Assembly: GCF_002379585.1 (NCBI RefSeq)
Contig: NZ_DFUE01000030.1
Coordinates: 1-64,000 of the forward strand
Direction of reading: 5' to 3'
DNA length: 64,000 nt
Source of the DNA: Pseudomonas sp. UBA4194
GTDB taxonomy: Bacteria > Pseudomonadota > Gammaproteobacteria > Pseudomonadales > Pseudomonadaceae
Shown: positions 54,254 to 62,012 of the stretch, piece by piece
How the letters are laid out: each line of letters starts with the position of its first letter
Position numbering within the stretch: the stretch's first letter is position 1
Program-made: the position numbers and the translations under genes
Notes under the pieces: generated by a model
What the model saw: only the letters and a program-made list of their open reading frames with translations
Database searches by the model: none
What the model was told of the DNA's origin: nothing

Positions 54254-55597
54254 TCAAAACCGCCCCGTAATCGGATACTCCACAGCAACGCGCACCTGCT
54301 CCCCATCCAGCTCCGCCTGGGCGGTGTTACCGCGATGGAGGTTGTGCCGCAGCGAAATAGTGGTGCCCTTGGCGGCACCCCCTTGCACTACATAGCGAGC
54401 TTCCAGATCCCGCTCCCAATGCCTGCCGCCCTTGCCATAGCCCAGGTACGCATAACCGCCGCGCGGATCGACGCCGCTGCCGTCGATCTGGCTGCCGCGT
54501 ATGTAGGCAGCGCTCAGCACCAGCCCCGGCAGGCCCCACTGGGCCATGGCCAGGTCGTAACGGGCTTGCCAGGATTGCTCGTTGGGTGCGTTGAAATCGG
54601 ACATCTGCACGGCGTTACCGATGAAGATCGCACCGCGGGTGACGTAGTCGAACGGCGTATCGCCATCCACTTTCTGGTAGCCCAGGCTGAAGCTGTGCGA
54701 GCCCTGGGCGTAGGTGGACATCAGGCTCCAGGTGGTGTTGTCGATTCGGCCCGAAAGCGCCTTGCCCTGGTCGGTGGTGCGATACAGGTTGAGGTTCAGG
54801 GTGATCGAACGGTTGTCATCCAGTGCCTCGACGAAGGTCCCGCCCAGGTAGTGCTGATTCCAGGTGTCCTGGTAACGCGAGGTGTAGAGGCTGGTGGTCA
54901 AATGCTTGCCCGGTGTGTACACCACGCCGGCCAGGTCGAACGCATCGCCTTTTACGGCATTGGAGTAGTTCACCACGAAGCCTTGGTCGTGGCTGCTGGC
55001 GTTGCGGTCCGTGCTCTCGGTGAAGTGGCCGGCAACCAGCCTGACCTTGTCGAACTCGTTGCTGTTGAGGAACACGCCTGTCGCGGTTTCCGGCAGCAGG
55101 CGGCTGTCGGACGAGCTGAACACTGGCGTCTTCACCCGCTGTTCGCCGATCGAAAGCACGGTCGACGACAGCCGCAGCTTCAGGGCCGCGCCGCCACGGC
55201 TGAATTCGCTCTTGGTATGGCCCTCGTTGTCCAGCCCCAGCAAACGGGCCTTGCCCGCGCGACCGCCGCCGCTGTCCAGTTGAGCGCCGAAGTAGCCATG
55301 GGCATCCACTCCCACACCGATCAGGCCTTGGGTAAACCCTGATTGCAGCGTGCCCATCAAGCCGTAGCCCCATTCCTCGGCATAACCATTACGTTCGGCT
55401 CGTGGTTTGTAGGCATTGCGGGCACCGCTGTTGCTGGCGCCGTTGCGGTACTCGCGGTTGTCGTAAACCGTGCGGTTGAGCAGGCTCCAGGTGCTGTCTT
55501 CGACAAAACCGTTGGCCTGGGATTGAGCGGAGTCGGCCAGCGCCAGGGGGCTGGCGAAGGTGGCGAGCAAGGCGCAGCGCAGGGGCAGGGCAGTCAT
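54254..55597 (-). CDS. OprD-family outer-membrane porin
   Basis: The product has 447 residues. It has a signal peptide (cleaved after LALA-DS), then the OprD start GFVEDSTWSLLNRTVYDNREYR, and an 18-strand barrel ending in phenylalanine (EYPITGRF). OprD porins pass specific small carboxylates, amino acids or peptides. It is the third gene of an operon headed by a cobalamin riboswitch, and overlaps the pseudoazurin gene by 4 bases (ATGA). An OprD porin under B12 control is unusual; TonB-dependent BtuB would be the expected outer-membrane partner. Confidence 0.88.
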   Translation of the reverse strand: MTALPLRCALLATFASPLALADSAQSQANGFVEDSTWSLLNRTVYDNREYRNGASNSGARNAYKPRAERNGYAEEWGYGLMGTLQSGFTQGLIGVGVDAHGYFGAQLDSGGGRAGKARLLGLDNEGHTKSEFSRGGAALKLRLSSTVLSIGEQRVKTPVFSSSDSRLLPETATGVFLNSNEFDKVRLVAGHFTESTDRNASSHDQGFVVNYSNAVKGDAFDLAGVVYTPGKHLTTSLYTSRYQDTWNQHYLGGTFVEALDDNRSITLNLNLYRTTDQGKALSGRIDNTTWSLMSTYAQGSHSFSLGYQKVDGDTPFDYVTRGAIFIGNAVQMSDFNAPNEQSWQARYDLAMAQWGLPGLVLSAAYIRGSQIDGSGVDPRGGYAYLGYGKGGRHWERDLEARYVVQGGAAKGTTISLRHNLHRGNTAQAELDGEQVRVAVEYPITGRF

Positions 55598-56034
55598 TTC
55601 AAACTCTCTTCACGTTGCACAATGGCATCAAGGCGTTGGATGGCGCGTTCCGGCAAAGCCGTTGGCATTACTGGCGTCGAACCGTTGGAGGCGCCGACCT
55701 GGATCAGCATCACCATGCCCATCGCCAGGTGGGGGAGGCATTGGATACCGTAGAGTCCAGGGGTGTCGAAGGTCTGCTCTATCTGCTGGTTGATCTTGCC
55801 CATGAAGGGGGGTGCGCCGGCGGGCCATAGGGCCGGTAGTGATGCAGCGTTGTGACCGCTTTGCGAAGGGATGAATCTGACCGTATCACCCGGTGCGATG
55901 CTCAGGTAGTCCGGCTCGTACACCATGGCGCCGCCGGCGCCGCGGTTGAGCATTTTCACTTCGTGGATTTCGGCTTGCGCCGAGGTGCAGAGCAGGGCCG
56001 CACAAAACAGCAGTAGCGGGAATAACAAACGCAT
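55594..56034 (-). CDS. pseudoazurin-type blue copper protein
   Basis: The product has 146 residues with a signal peptide (LLLFCAALLCTSAQA). All four copper ligands are visible: histidine in SQSGHNAASLP, then cysteine, histidine and methionine in YGIQCLPHLAMGM. Pseudoazurins carry single electrons in the periplasm, commonly to nitrite or nitrous oxide reductases, none of which is encoded here. It is between the binding-protein and porin genes in the riboswitch-controlled operon. Confidence 0.9.
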   Translation of the reverse strand: MRLLFPLLLFCAALLCTSAQAEIHEVKMLNRGAGGAMVYEPDYLSIAPGDTVRFIPSQSGHNAASLPALWPAGAPPFMGKINQQIEQTFDTPGLYGIQCLPHLAMGMVMLIQVGASNGSTPVMPTALPERAIQRLDAIVQREESLK

Positions 56035-56135
56035 GTTCGGGTATCCATACAATCGGGTGCGACACACGGGGCGAGTGTTCGCTGGTGTAGGCCAGCGCGA
56101 GGAAAGGTCGGGCCGGCGCCAAATCGAGGACGCGG

Positions 56136-57149
56136 TCATTCAGGCAGCGGGTAGCTGTTGATCGCGTTTGCCAATGTTTCGATGCCGTCGAACATACGCA
56201 GGCTGGCCTGCATGGCATGGGCGTCGAGAATGATGATGCGGTTGTTCTTCACCGCGTCCATGTTGCGGGTCACCGGGTCGCTGCGCAGGTATTCGAGTTT
56301 TTTCAGATAGTCGTCAGCCGGGAAGCGGCGACGATCCATGCGGGCAATGACCAGGAACGTCGGGTTGGCCTTGGCGATGGTTTCCCACCCTACGGTCGGC
56401 CATTCCTCATCGGACTCCACCACATTGCGCACACCCAACGTCTGCAGCATGAAGTCTGGAATGCCCTTGCGCCCAGCCACGTAAGGCTCGATTCCGAGGT
56501 CCGCACTGGAGAACCAGAACAGTGCGCTGGTCTGCTTCGCGCCCTTGTTCTTCAGCGTGGTGGTGGCCTTGACCAAGGTCGACTTCAGTTCGGCGTTGAG
56601 TTGTTCACCCCGAGCCTGAACATCGAAGATTTCCGCCAGCTGGCTAATGCTTTTGTACAGGCTGTCGACCTGGAAGGGCTGAAGGCGCGTACCGTCGGCG
56701 CCGACCATGTTGTCTTTGCCCTCGCAATCGGAAGGCATCAGGTAAGTGGGAATGTTGAGCTCATGGAACTGTTCTCGGGTGCCTACCACGCCTTGCGCAC
56801 CGATCATCCACTCGAACTGCACCGCCACCAGTTCGGGCCGCATGCCAATCACCGACTCGAAGCTGGGATCATTGTTGGCCAACCGCTTGACCTTGTCGTC
56901 CTGCGCCTTGAACTTGGGCAGTACGTCGTTGAACCACAGCGAGGTACCCACAAGCTTGTCACCCAAGCCCAGCGCGTAGAGCATTTCAGTGCCCGATTGG
57001 CCGATGGTGACCGCTCGATCGGGGGCATGCTCAAAGGTCAACGCACTCCCGCAGTTCTGCACGGTGAGCGGGTATTGGGTGGGCGCGGCCTGCACCAGCG
57101 GGGACAAGCCCAAGGCAAGGGCGAGAGGGACAAGACGGGTCAACCACAT
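56136..57149 (-). CDS. BtuF/FecB-like metal- or corrinoid-type periplasmic binding protein
   Basis: The product has 337 residues with a signal peptide (ALALGLSPLVQA). It is of the helical-backbone periplasmic type: RAVTIGQSGTEMLYALGLGDKLVGTS, SFESVIGMRPELVAVQ and PTVGWETIAKANPTFLVIAR. The family binds siderophores, haem, vitamin B12 or free metal. It is longer than BtuF (about 266) and closer to iron-type binding proteins. It is the first gene after a cobalamin riboswitch. No permease or ATPase gene is next to it. GGAG precedes the ATG at 57149. Confidence 0.85.
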   Translation of the reverse strand: MWLTRLVPLALALGLSPLVQAAPTQYPLTVQNCGSALTFEHAPDRAVTIGQSGTEMLYALGLGDKLVGTSLWFNDVLPKFKAQDDKVKRLANNDPSFESVIGMRPELVAVQFEWMIGAQGVVGTREQFHELNIPTYLMPSDCEGKDNMVGADGTRLQPFQVDSLYKSISQLAEIFDVQARGEQLNAELKSTLVKATTTLKNKGAKQTSALFWFSSADLGIEPYVAGRKGIPDFMLQTLGVRNVVESDEEWPTVGWETIAKANPTFLVIARMDRRRFPADDYLKKLEYLRSDPVTRNMDAVKNNRIIILDAHAMQASLRMFDGIETLANAINSYPLPE

Positions 57150-57299
57150 GATGCAATCTCCATTTGAACCGTGCACAAAGCGCAGGTGTACGGTCTGGAA
57201 TTACATCGACGAGCGCAGCGCCATAGCGCTACAAGCCCATTGGCTGGGCGCAGTCAGGATGTCCTTCCCGGACACCCCGCCGGTTAGTGATGTTTGCTT

Positions 57300-57465
57300 G
57301 GCCGGCAGGTCTCCTGACTGATGCGTCTTCGCCGGCTCCAGCCTTCCCGGGTGTATCCCAGTGGCAGTTCAGGAGCAGGCTCGGCATCTACAGTTGCGGG
57401 GGCAGTTCCGTTTGATGCCGCAAGGCATCTCGGATTCCCTATTAATCCCATTTGGAAACCGGCGG
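57300..57465 (-). promoter_or_regulatory. cobalamin riboswitch
   Basis: Read on the minus strand the region begins GGTTTCC-AAATGGG and GGGAATCCGAGATGCC, contains CTGCCCCCGCAACTGTAGAT, then CCGGGAAGGCTGGAGCC and ends with the B12 box CAGTCAGGAGACCTGCCGGC. These blocks and their order match the cobalamin riboswitch consensus. It lies about 150 bases before the binding-protein gene; that leader contains short hairpins (AGCGC/GCGCT; GTCC/GGAC) but no clear U-tract, which would suit translational control. When adenosylcobalamin is plentiful the operon binding protein-pseudoazurin-porin should be switched off. Confidence 0.93.
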
Positions 57466-57540
57466 CGGCATGGTAGACGATTGCTGCACCGGTTAAAACC
57501 ATCCAATGCGGCGTATCGCACTGAGCATCGATATCCAAAC

Positions 57541-57575
57541 GAAAAACCCGGCCTTGGGCCGGGTTCGTTTCGCGT
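57541..57575 (-). terminator. rho-independent terminator of ohr
   Basis: The minus strand reads CGAACCCGGCCCAAGGCCGGGTTTTTCG: a strong GC stem and T-run, 11 bases after the ohr stop. The complementary strand has AAAAACCC before the stem, so it may act weakly both ways. Confidence 0.85.
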
Positions 57576-57585
57576 GCGTGATGAG

Positions 57586-58005
57586 TTAAACGGTCACGTG
57601 CAGTCGCACGTCGACATTGCCGCGAGTGGCGTTGGAGTACGGACAGACCTGGTGCGCTGCGTCCACCAACGCTTGCGCATCGGCCTGCTCAAGGCCGGGC
57701 AGGTTGACGTTCAGGTCGATGTCCAGACCGAAGCCGCCTGGGATCTGGCCAATGCCTACGTGAGCGGTTACGGACACGTCCGCCGGGATGCTGCGCTTGG
57801 TCTGGCCAGCCACGAACTTCAATGCACCGATGAAGCAGGCCGAGTAACCCGCGGCAAACAGCTGCTCCGGGTTGGTGGCTTCACCACCGGCGCCGCCCAG
57901 TTCCTTGGGAGTGGCCAGTTTGACGTCGAGAATCTTGTCGCTGGAAACAGCACGGCCATCACGGCCACCGGTAGCGGTTGCGACTGCGGTATAGAGAGTT
58001 TGCAT
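57586..58005 (-). CDS. ohr: organic hydroperoxide reductase
   Basis: The product has 139 residues and is a typical Ohr. The two redox cysteines are in NPEQLFAAGYSACFIGAL and in AHQVCPYSNATRGN. It reduces organic hydroperoxides using lipoylated partner proteins. It is 154 bases downstream of the ohrR gene on the same strand, with TTTAGC-type operator sequences in between. Confidence 0.95.
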   Translation of the reverse strand: MQTLYTAVATATGGRDGRAVSSDKILDVKLATPKELGGAGGEATNPEQLFAAGYSACFIGALKFVAGQTKRSIPADVSVTAHVGIGQIPGGFGLDIDLNVNLPGLEQADAQALVDAAHQVCPYSNATRGNVDVRLHVTV

Positions 58006-58082
58006 GCTTGCTCCTGAACTGTCGGACTGACTGAAATGAGTTTCTGTAAGCGCGCCAATGTTTGGTTCGCTAATCAGATGGA

Positions 58083-58115
58083 GCTAAATCTACTCCGCTA
58101 ATATTTAGCGCGCAA
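58083..58115. promoter_or_regulatory. OhrR operator candidate upstream of ohr
   Basis: GCTAAAT (58083-58089) and ATTTAGC (58103-58109) form a perfect inverted repeat with a 13-base spacer. The second arm continues to TTTAGCGCGCAA, found again at 58678-58689 upstream of ohrR. Confidence 0.6.
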
Positions 58116-58159
58116 GTCTTTTTTCGCTGTTTGTCGAACCTGATTCTCAATCTGATAGG

Positions 58160-58633
58160 TCAAAGGCCGTCGTGCAACTGCGCCCTCAGCTTCAAAAGGC
58201 TCTTCTGCATGTCCCGCAGTTGCTCCTGATTCAGACCACTGGCGGCGAGCACGCATGCCGGGATGCGTTTCGCCCTGTCATACAGCGCCTTTCCTTGTTC
58301 ACTCAGGTACAGCCGGACCACCCGCTCGTCTTCCTTGCCGCGTGTACGATGGATCAGCCCCTCTGCTTCGAGACGCTTGAGCAGCGGCGTCATGGAACCC
58401 GGATCGGTCAGCATACGCGCACTGATATCGCTTACGGTCAAACCGTCCGTTTCCCACAGCACCAGCATGGTCAGGTATTGCGGGTAGGTGAGGTTCAGAT
58501 CCAGCAGCAGGGGCTTGTACACCTTGGTCATCATCAGTGACGTGGAGTACAGGGAGTAACACAGTTGGTTTTGCAGGAGCAGATCGGCGCATTGACCGGT
58601 TGGGGCAGAAGGGGAGTTGTCGTCGGCGTTCAT
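58160..58633 (-). CDS. ohrR: OhrR, MarR-family peroxide-sensing repressor
   Basis: The product has 157 residues. The reactive cysteine is kept in LLLQNQLCYSLYSTS at residue 25, and the winged helix follows (GLTVSDISARMLTDPGSMTPLLKRLEAEG). Organic hydroperoxides oxidise the cysteine and release the DNA. It sits upstream of ohr; the sites at 58083-58115 and 58662-58689 are its probable operators. Confidence 0.93.
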   Translation of the reverse strand: MNADDNSPSAPTGQCADLLLQNQLCYSLYSTSLMMTKVYKPLLLDLNLTYPQYLTMLVLWETDGLTVSDISARMLTDPGSMTPLLKRLEAEGLIHRTRGKEDERVVRLYLSEQGKALYDRAKRIPACVLAASGLNQEQLRDMQKSLLKLRAQLHDGL

Positions 58634-58661
58634 GGGCGGTCCTGCATCGGGAAAGCGGGTA

Positions 58662-58689
58662 ATTTAGCGCTCGTATCTTTAGCGCGCAA
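58662..58689. promoter_or_regulatory. OhrR operator candidate upstream of ohrR
   Basis: TTTAGCGC occurs twice in tandem, 15 bases apart, the second as TTTAGCGCGCAA, identical to the block before ohr. This suggests autoregulation of ohrR. Confidence 0.55.
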
Positions 58690-58722
58690 TATAATTGCCC
58701 GGTTCCCGATCGGTGCTGTCAA

Positions 58723-60342
58723 TCACACCTTGAAGCGGCTGGTCATTGTTTTCAACTGCGTGGCCAGGCGTGACAAATCGTGGCTCGCGGCGCTGGTCTG
58801 CTCGGCACCGCGAGATGTCTGGTGGGACAGATCGCGGATGCGCATGAGGTTGCCATCCACTTCGCGCGCAACTTGAGCCTGCTGCTCCGCGGCCGTGGCG
58901 ATGACCACATTGCGTTCGTTGATGACTTCCACGGCTGCAGTGATCAGGTGCAGGGCGTGATCGGTACGGTTGGCGCGATCCAGGGTTTCAGTGGTTTGCT
59001 CGGCGCTCGACTGCATCGCGTCCACGGTTTCCTGAGTCGACAGCTGCACGGTGCCGATAAGCGACTCGATTTCCCGGGTCGATTCGCGGGTCCGATGGGC
59101 CAGGGCCCGCACTTCATCGGCCACCACAGCAAAGCCGCGACCGGCTTCACCGGCTCGCGCCGCTTCGATGGCAGCGTTCAGGGCCAGCAGGTTGGTTTGC
59201 TCGGCCACGGCACGAATGACATCCAGCACCTTGCTGATCTCCACCGTCTGCGCAGCCAGACTCTGCACCCGGCCCGACGTGGTGTTCACGCGGGTCACCA
59301 TGGTGTTGAGGGAAGTGATGGTCTGGCTCAGTTCGCTCTGGCCTTGCTGAGCGGTGTGCGAGGACGCTTTGGATTCATTGGACGTGGAGACAGCGTTGCG
59401 GGCTACTTCCTCGATGGCCGCGCTCATCTGGTTGAACGCAGCCGCGGCCTGGTCGATTTCGCGATTCTGCAGCAACAGCCCCTCGGTGCTTTGCGCCATG
59501 ACCTGGCTCATTTCCTCGGCGGCGCTGGACAACTGTTCGGTGGACTGGGAAATCTCACTGATCGTATTGCGCAGGTTCGCCTGCATCAGGCTCAACGACT
59601 GCAACAGCTGCGCGGGTTCATCCGTACCGGAGCTGTCGATGTCGCCAGACAAATCATTGCCGGCAATACGTTTGGAGGTCGCCAGTGCGGTGCTCAGGGG
59701 TTTGTTGATGCTCAAGCTGAAGCGCCAGCTCAACAGCACCGAGGCCGCGACCGCCAGGCCGATGGCAATCAGGGTGATGAGCCGGGCCTGGTCGCTGGTC
59801 TGCGCTGCTGCAATGGCCGCCGTATGAGCCTGCTCGCGTTCTAGACGGTTGAGCAGCTCGGTCTGTTCGTTGATGGTGGTGCCAAAGGCGCCCATGGCCC
59901 GCAACTGCGCGGCGGCATCTTCAGTCCGCCCGCTTTCCATTTGCTTCAACTCGACGGCCACGCCTTCCTTGTAGGACTCGTACGCCCGCGACAATGTGCT
60001 CAGCGCTTCACGCTTGGCAGAGGTGTCCGCACTGGCGCGGTAGTCCGCCAGGTTCTTGTCCACCACAGCCTTGAGTGCAGCAATGGTTTCCGCCGCCTTG
60101 GCGTGGTCAGCCTGGGTGGTGAACGTGTGCACCTGATAGGCCGTGATACGCAGCCGAGAGATGTTCAAGCCCAGCTCGTTGCTCAGGTTGATGCCCTGAA
60201 TGGAGCGGGTCTCCATCTCTTCCAGCGTGTGACGAATCTCGCTCATCTGCGCCAGACAGAAAAGCCCGAGGCCTGCCAGCATCGAGATCATCATGGCGAA
60301 ACAGAGGAGGGTACGAGCAGGGATCTTGAGCTTTCTTAGCAT
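58723..60342 (-). CDS. methyl-accepting chemotaxis protein
   Basis: The product has 539 residues. A first membrane helix lies at about residues 10-32, a periplasmic four-helix-type domain follows to about 185, then a second helix (LITLIAIGLAVAASVLLSW), a HAMP region and the signalling hairpin with EQTNLLALNAAIEAARAGEA at the tip. The periplasmic domain size (about 155 residues) fits a 4HB-MCP sensor. The C-terminus lacks the NWETF-type CheR pentapeptide. It is monocistronic. Confidence 0.92.
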   Translation of the reverse strand: MLRKLKIPARTLLCFAMMISMLAGLGLFCLAQMSEIRHTLEEMETRSIQGINLSNELGLNISRLRITAYQVHTFTTQADHAKAAETIAALKAVVDKNLADYRASADTSAKREALSTLSRAYESYKEGVAVELKQMESGRTEDAAAQLRAMGAFGTTINEQTELLNRLEREQAHTAAIAAAQTSDQARLITLIAIGLAVAASVLLSWRFSLSINKPLSTALATSKRIAGNDLSGDIDSSGTDEPAQLLQSLSLMQANLRNTISEISQSTEQLSSAAEEMSQVMAQSTEGLLLQNREIDQAAAAFNQMSAAIEEVARNAVSTSNESKASSHTAQQGQSELSQTITSLNTMVTRVNTTSGRVQSLAAQTVEISKVLDVIRAVAEQTNLLALNAAIEAARAGEAGRGFAVVADEVRALAHRTRESTREIESLIGTVQLSTQETVDAMQSSAEQTTETLDRANRTDHALHLITAAVEVINERNVVIATAAEQQAQVAREVDGNLMRIRDLSHQTSRGAEQTSAASHDLSRLATQLKTMTSRFKV

Positions 60343-60815
60343 GTGGGCGTGCCCGAAGGCGTCTCAGCTTTCGCAGCACCGAGAAATTCTGCCGTGTGGC
60401 TGGCATCTGTCCATGGCATCAGGGGCTGCTGGAGGTGTACTAGAAATCAATTTCTGTACAGGGGTTGTGCTGGTTGGAGGTGCAAATAATAGGAAGGTTC
60501 AGCCATGCCAGTAAAAAAAGTGGCTAACTGACATCACTCGCGCAGCGGGTCTGATTCGTCGCTGGGCCGCACCGCAGACGCATCCTCGTATCAAGAAACA
60601 ATTCCGAATTTCCCTGCAAGCCAAGGCCGTGCAAGCTGCACGACCTCTGAGCCTTTGTGAAGCTCATCTAATGGGTGTGGTGCTGGCACGACGTCAGGTA
60701 CCGCTAGCAGATACAGACCTGTGGTAAGGCGCATCACGTTTGAAGCCCGCCTAGCTGAGTAGTGCAGGTGTTGGTGCGATTAGGGAAGCCGTATAAACCT
60801 ATAAAAAGGGACTAA
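60343..60815. other. non-coding stretch at island edge with a gene remnant
   Basis: An imperfect palindrome (TGTACTAGAAAT, ATTTCTGTACA) lies at 60436-60460. From 60515 to 60727 the plus strand is open with no start codon and reads like protein (ITRAAGLIRRWA, QFRISLQAKAVQAARPLSLC, then VVLARRQVPL). It may be the decayed end of a gene; I cannot name the family. A short frame, ATGCCAGTAAAAAAAGTGGC at 60505, would join it after a one-base shift. The remaining bases hold nothing I recognise. Confidence 0.4.
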
Positions 60816-62012
60816 ATGATGATCTCTGAAAAACTTCCACTGAAGACCTATCTGTATTTTTTGGCTCAGTCTATCAATCTCACGGCTGCCGTCATGTCGG
60901 TAACGATGGTGGCGGTAATAGGCGCCCAACTTGCGCCATCCCCGCAATGGTCAACGTTGCCCTACGGCATGCAGTTTCTCTCGCTGATGATAGCAACCTA
61001 TCCGGCATCGAAATTTATGAGTCTCTACGGCCGGCGCGCTGGCTTTCACATGGGCAATCTATCACTGGCATTATCTGGAGTAACCGGCTTTCATGCCTTG
61101 CAAACGGGAAGCTTTAATTGGCTTCTGATATCTCACGCTGCGCTGGGAAGCTACATTGCCTTCGCGAACTTCAATCGATTTGCCGCAACCGATGGGGTCG
61201 GAGACGCTTTAAAGGCAAAAGCCATTTCCCTTGTCGTGGCCGGTGGGGTAGTGGCGGCTTTCATTGGCCCCCTGGTGGCGACTTCGCTTCGATCCGCTGG
61301 CGGCTTTAGCGACTTTGCTCTCTGCTACGGCTTTTTTGTGCCACTGGCGATCGTATCCGCCGCTGTGAACCAGATGACGCCGGTCGCTGAGATAAAGCAT
61401 GTAGGCGATCGTGCAACACCTGAGCTTCTTCGAACGAGATCCAGCCGTGACTTGGCGCCACCTATCGTTATTGCCGCGATGGGGTATGGTCTTATGAATT
61501 TGCTCATGATCCAGGCCTCTTTACAGATGGCCGCTATGCATACGCATTTTCAGACCATTGGAACTGTAATCCAATGGCACGTATTCGCTATGTTCGCGCC
61601 CTCCTTTGTCACGGGATACCTTATTTCCCGTATGGGCATCAATATCCTGATAGTGCTTGGGCTTGGGCTACTGTCATTGTCTGCACTTATAAATCTTCTT
61701 CACCTATCAGAATCTTCAATCTGGATTGCGTTGGTCGTTCTGGGGTTGGGGTGGAACTTTACCTATGTAGCGGGAGGCGCGCTGCTTGCCCAGCGGCTTG
61801 GCGACCATAAAGATGCCATGAAAATTCAAGGCATCAATGACTTGGTTATCGCGGTGCTGGCGACTGCTGGGGCTTTTCTTCCAGGCATGCTGCTTGTCTG
61901 GCTAGGGTGGAGCGGTACCAACGCTGGGGTAGCGATTCTGGCGTTGGGCCTGATTGGGTATTTTCTGGTCTCCATACGGCGGAATGCAAGATTCGCGGAG
62001 GTAGACCAATGA
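60816..62012 (+). CDS. MFS transporter of the acquired cassette
   Basis: The product has 398 residues and 12 membrane segments (YGRRAGFHMGNLSLALSG after helix 2-3, GWNFTYVAGGALLAQRLGD in the second half). It resembles MFS exporters. AAGGG precedes the ATG at 60816. Codon use is richer in A/T (ATA, CTA, TTA, AGA) than in its neighbours. The last four bases overlap the PLP-enzyme gene, so transport and synthesis or breakdown of one compound are probably coupled; I favour export of the enzyme's product. Confidence 0.8.
   Translation: MMISEKLPLKTYLYFLAQSINLTAAVMSVTMVAVIGAQLAPSPQWSTLPYGMQFLSLMIATYPASKFMSLYGRRAGFHMGNLSLALSGVTGFHALQTGSFNWLLISHAALGSYIAFANFNRFAATDGVGDALKAKAISLVVAGGVVAAFIGPLVATSLRSAGGFSDFALCYGFFVPLAIVSAAVNQMTPVAEIKHVGDRATPELLRTRSSRDLAPPIVIAAMGYGLMNLLMIQASLQMAAMHTHFQTIGTVIQWHVFAMFAPSFVTGYLISRMGINILIVLGLGLLSLSALINLLHLSESSIWIALVVLGLGWNFTYVAGGALLAQRLGDHKDAMKIQGINDLVIAVLATAGAFLPGMLLVWLGWSGTNAGVAILALGLIGYFLVSIRRNARFAEVDQ

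Noticed and set aside
53264..55342. 692-codon open frame on the plus strand across the acyltransferase and porin genes
   Set aside because: It crosses two well-supported minus-strand genes and an intergenic region, with no family pattern; composition artefact.
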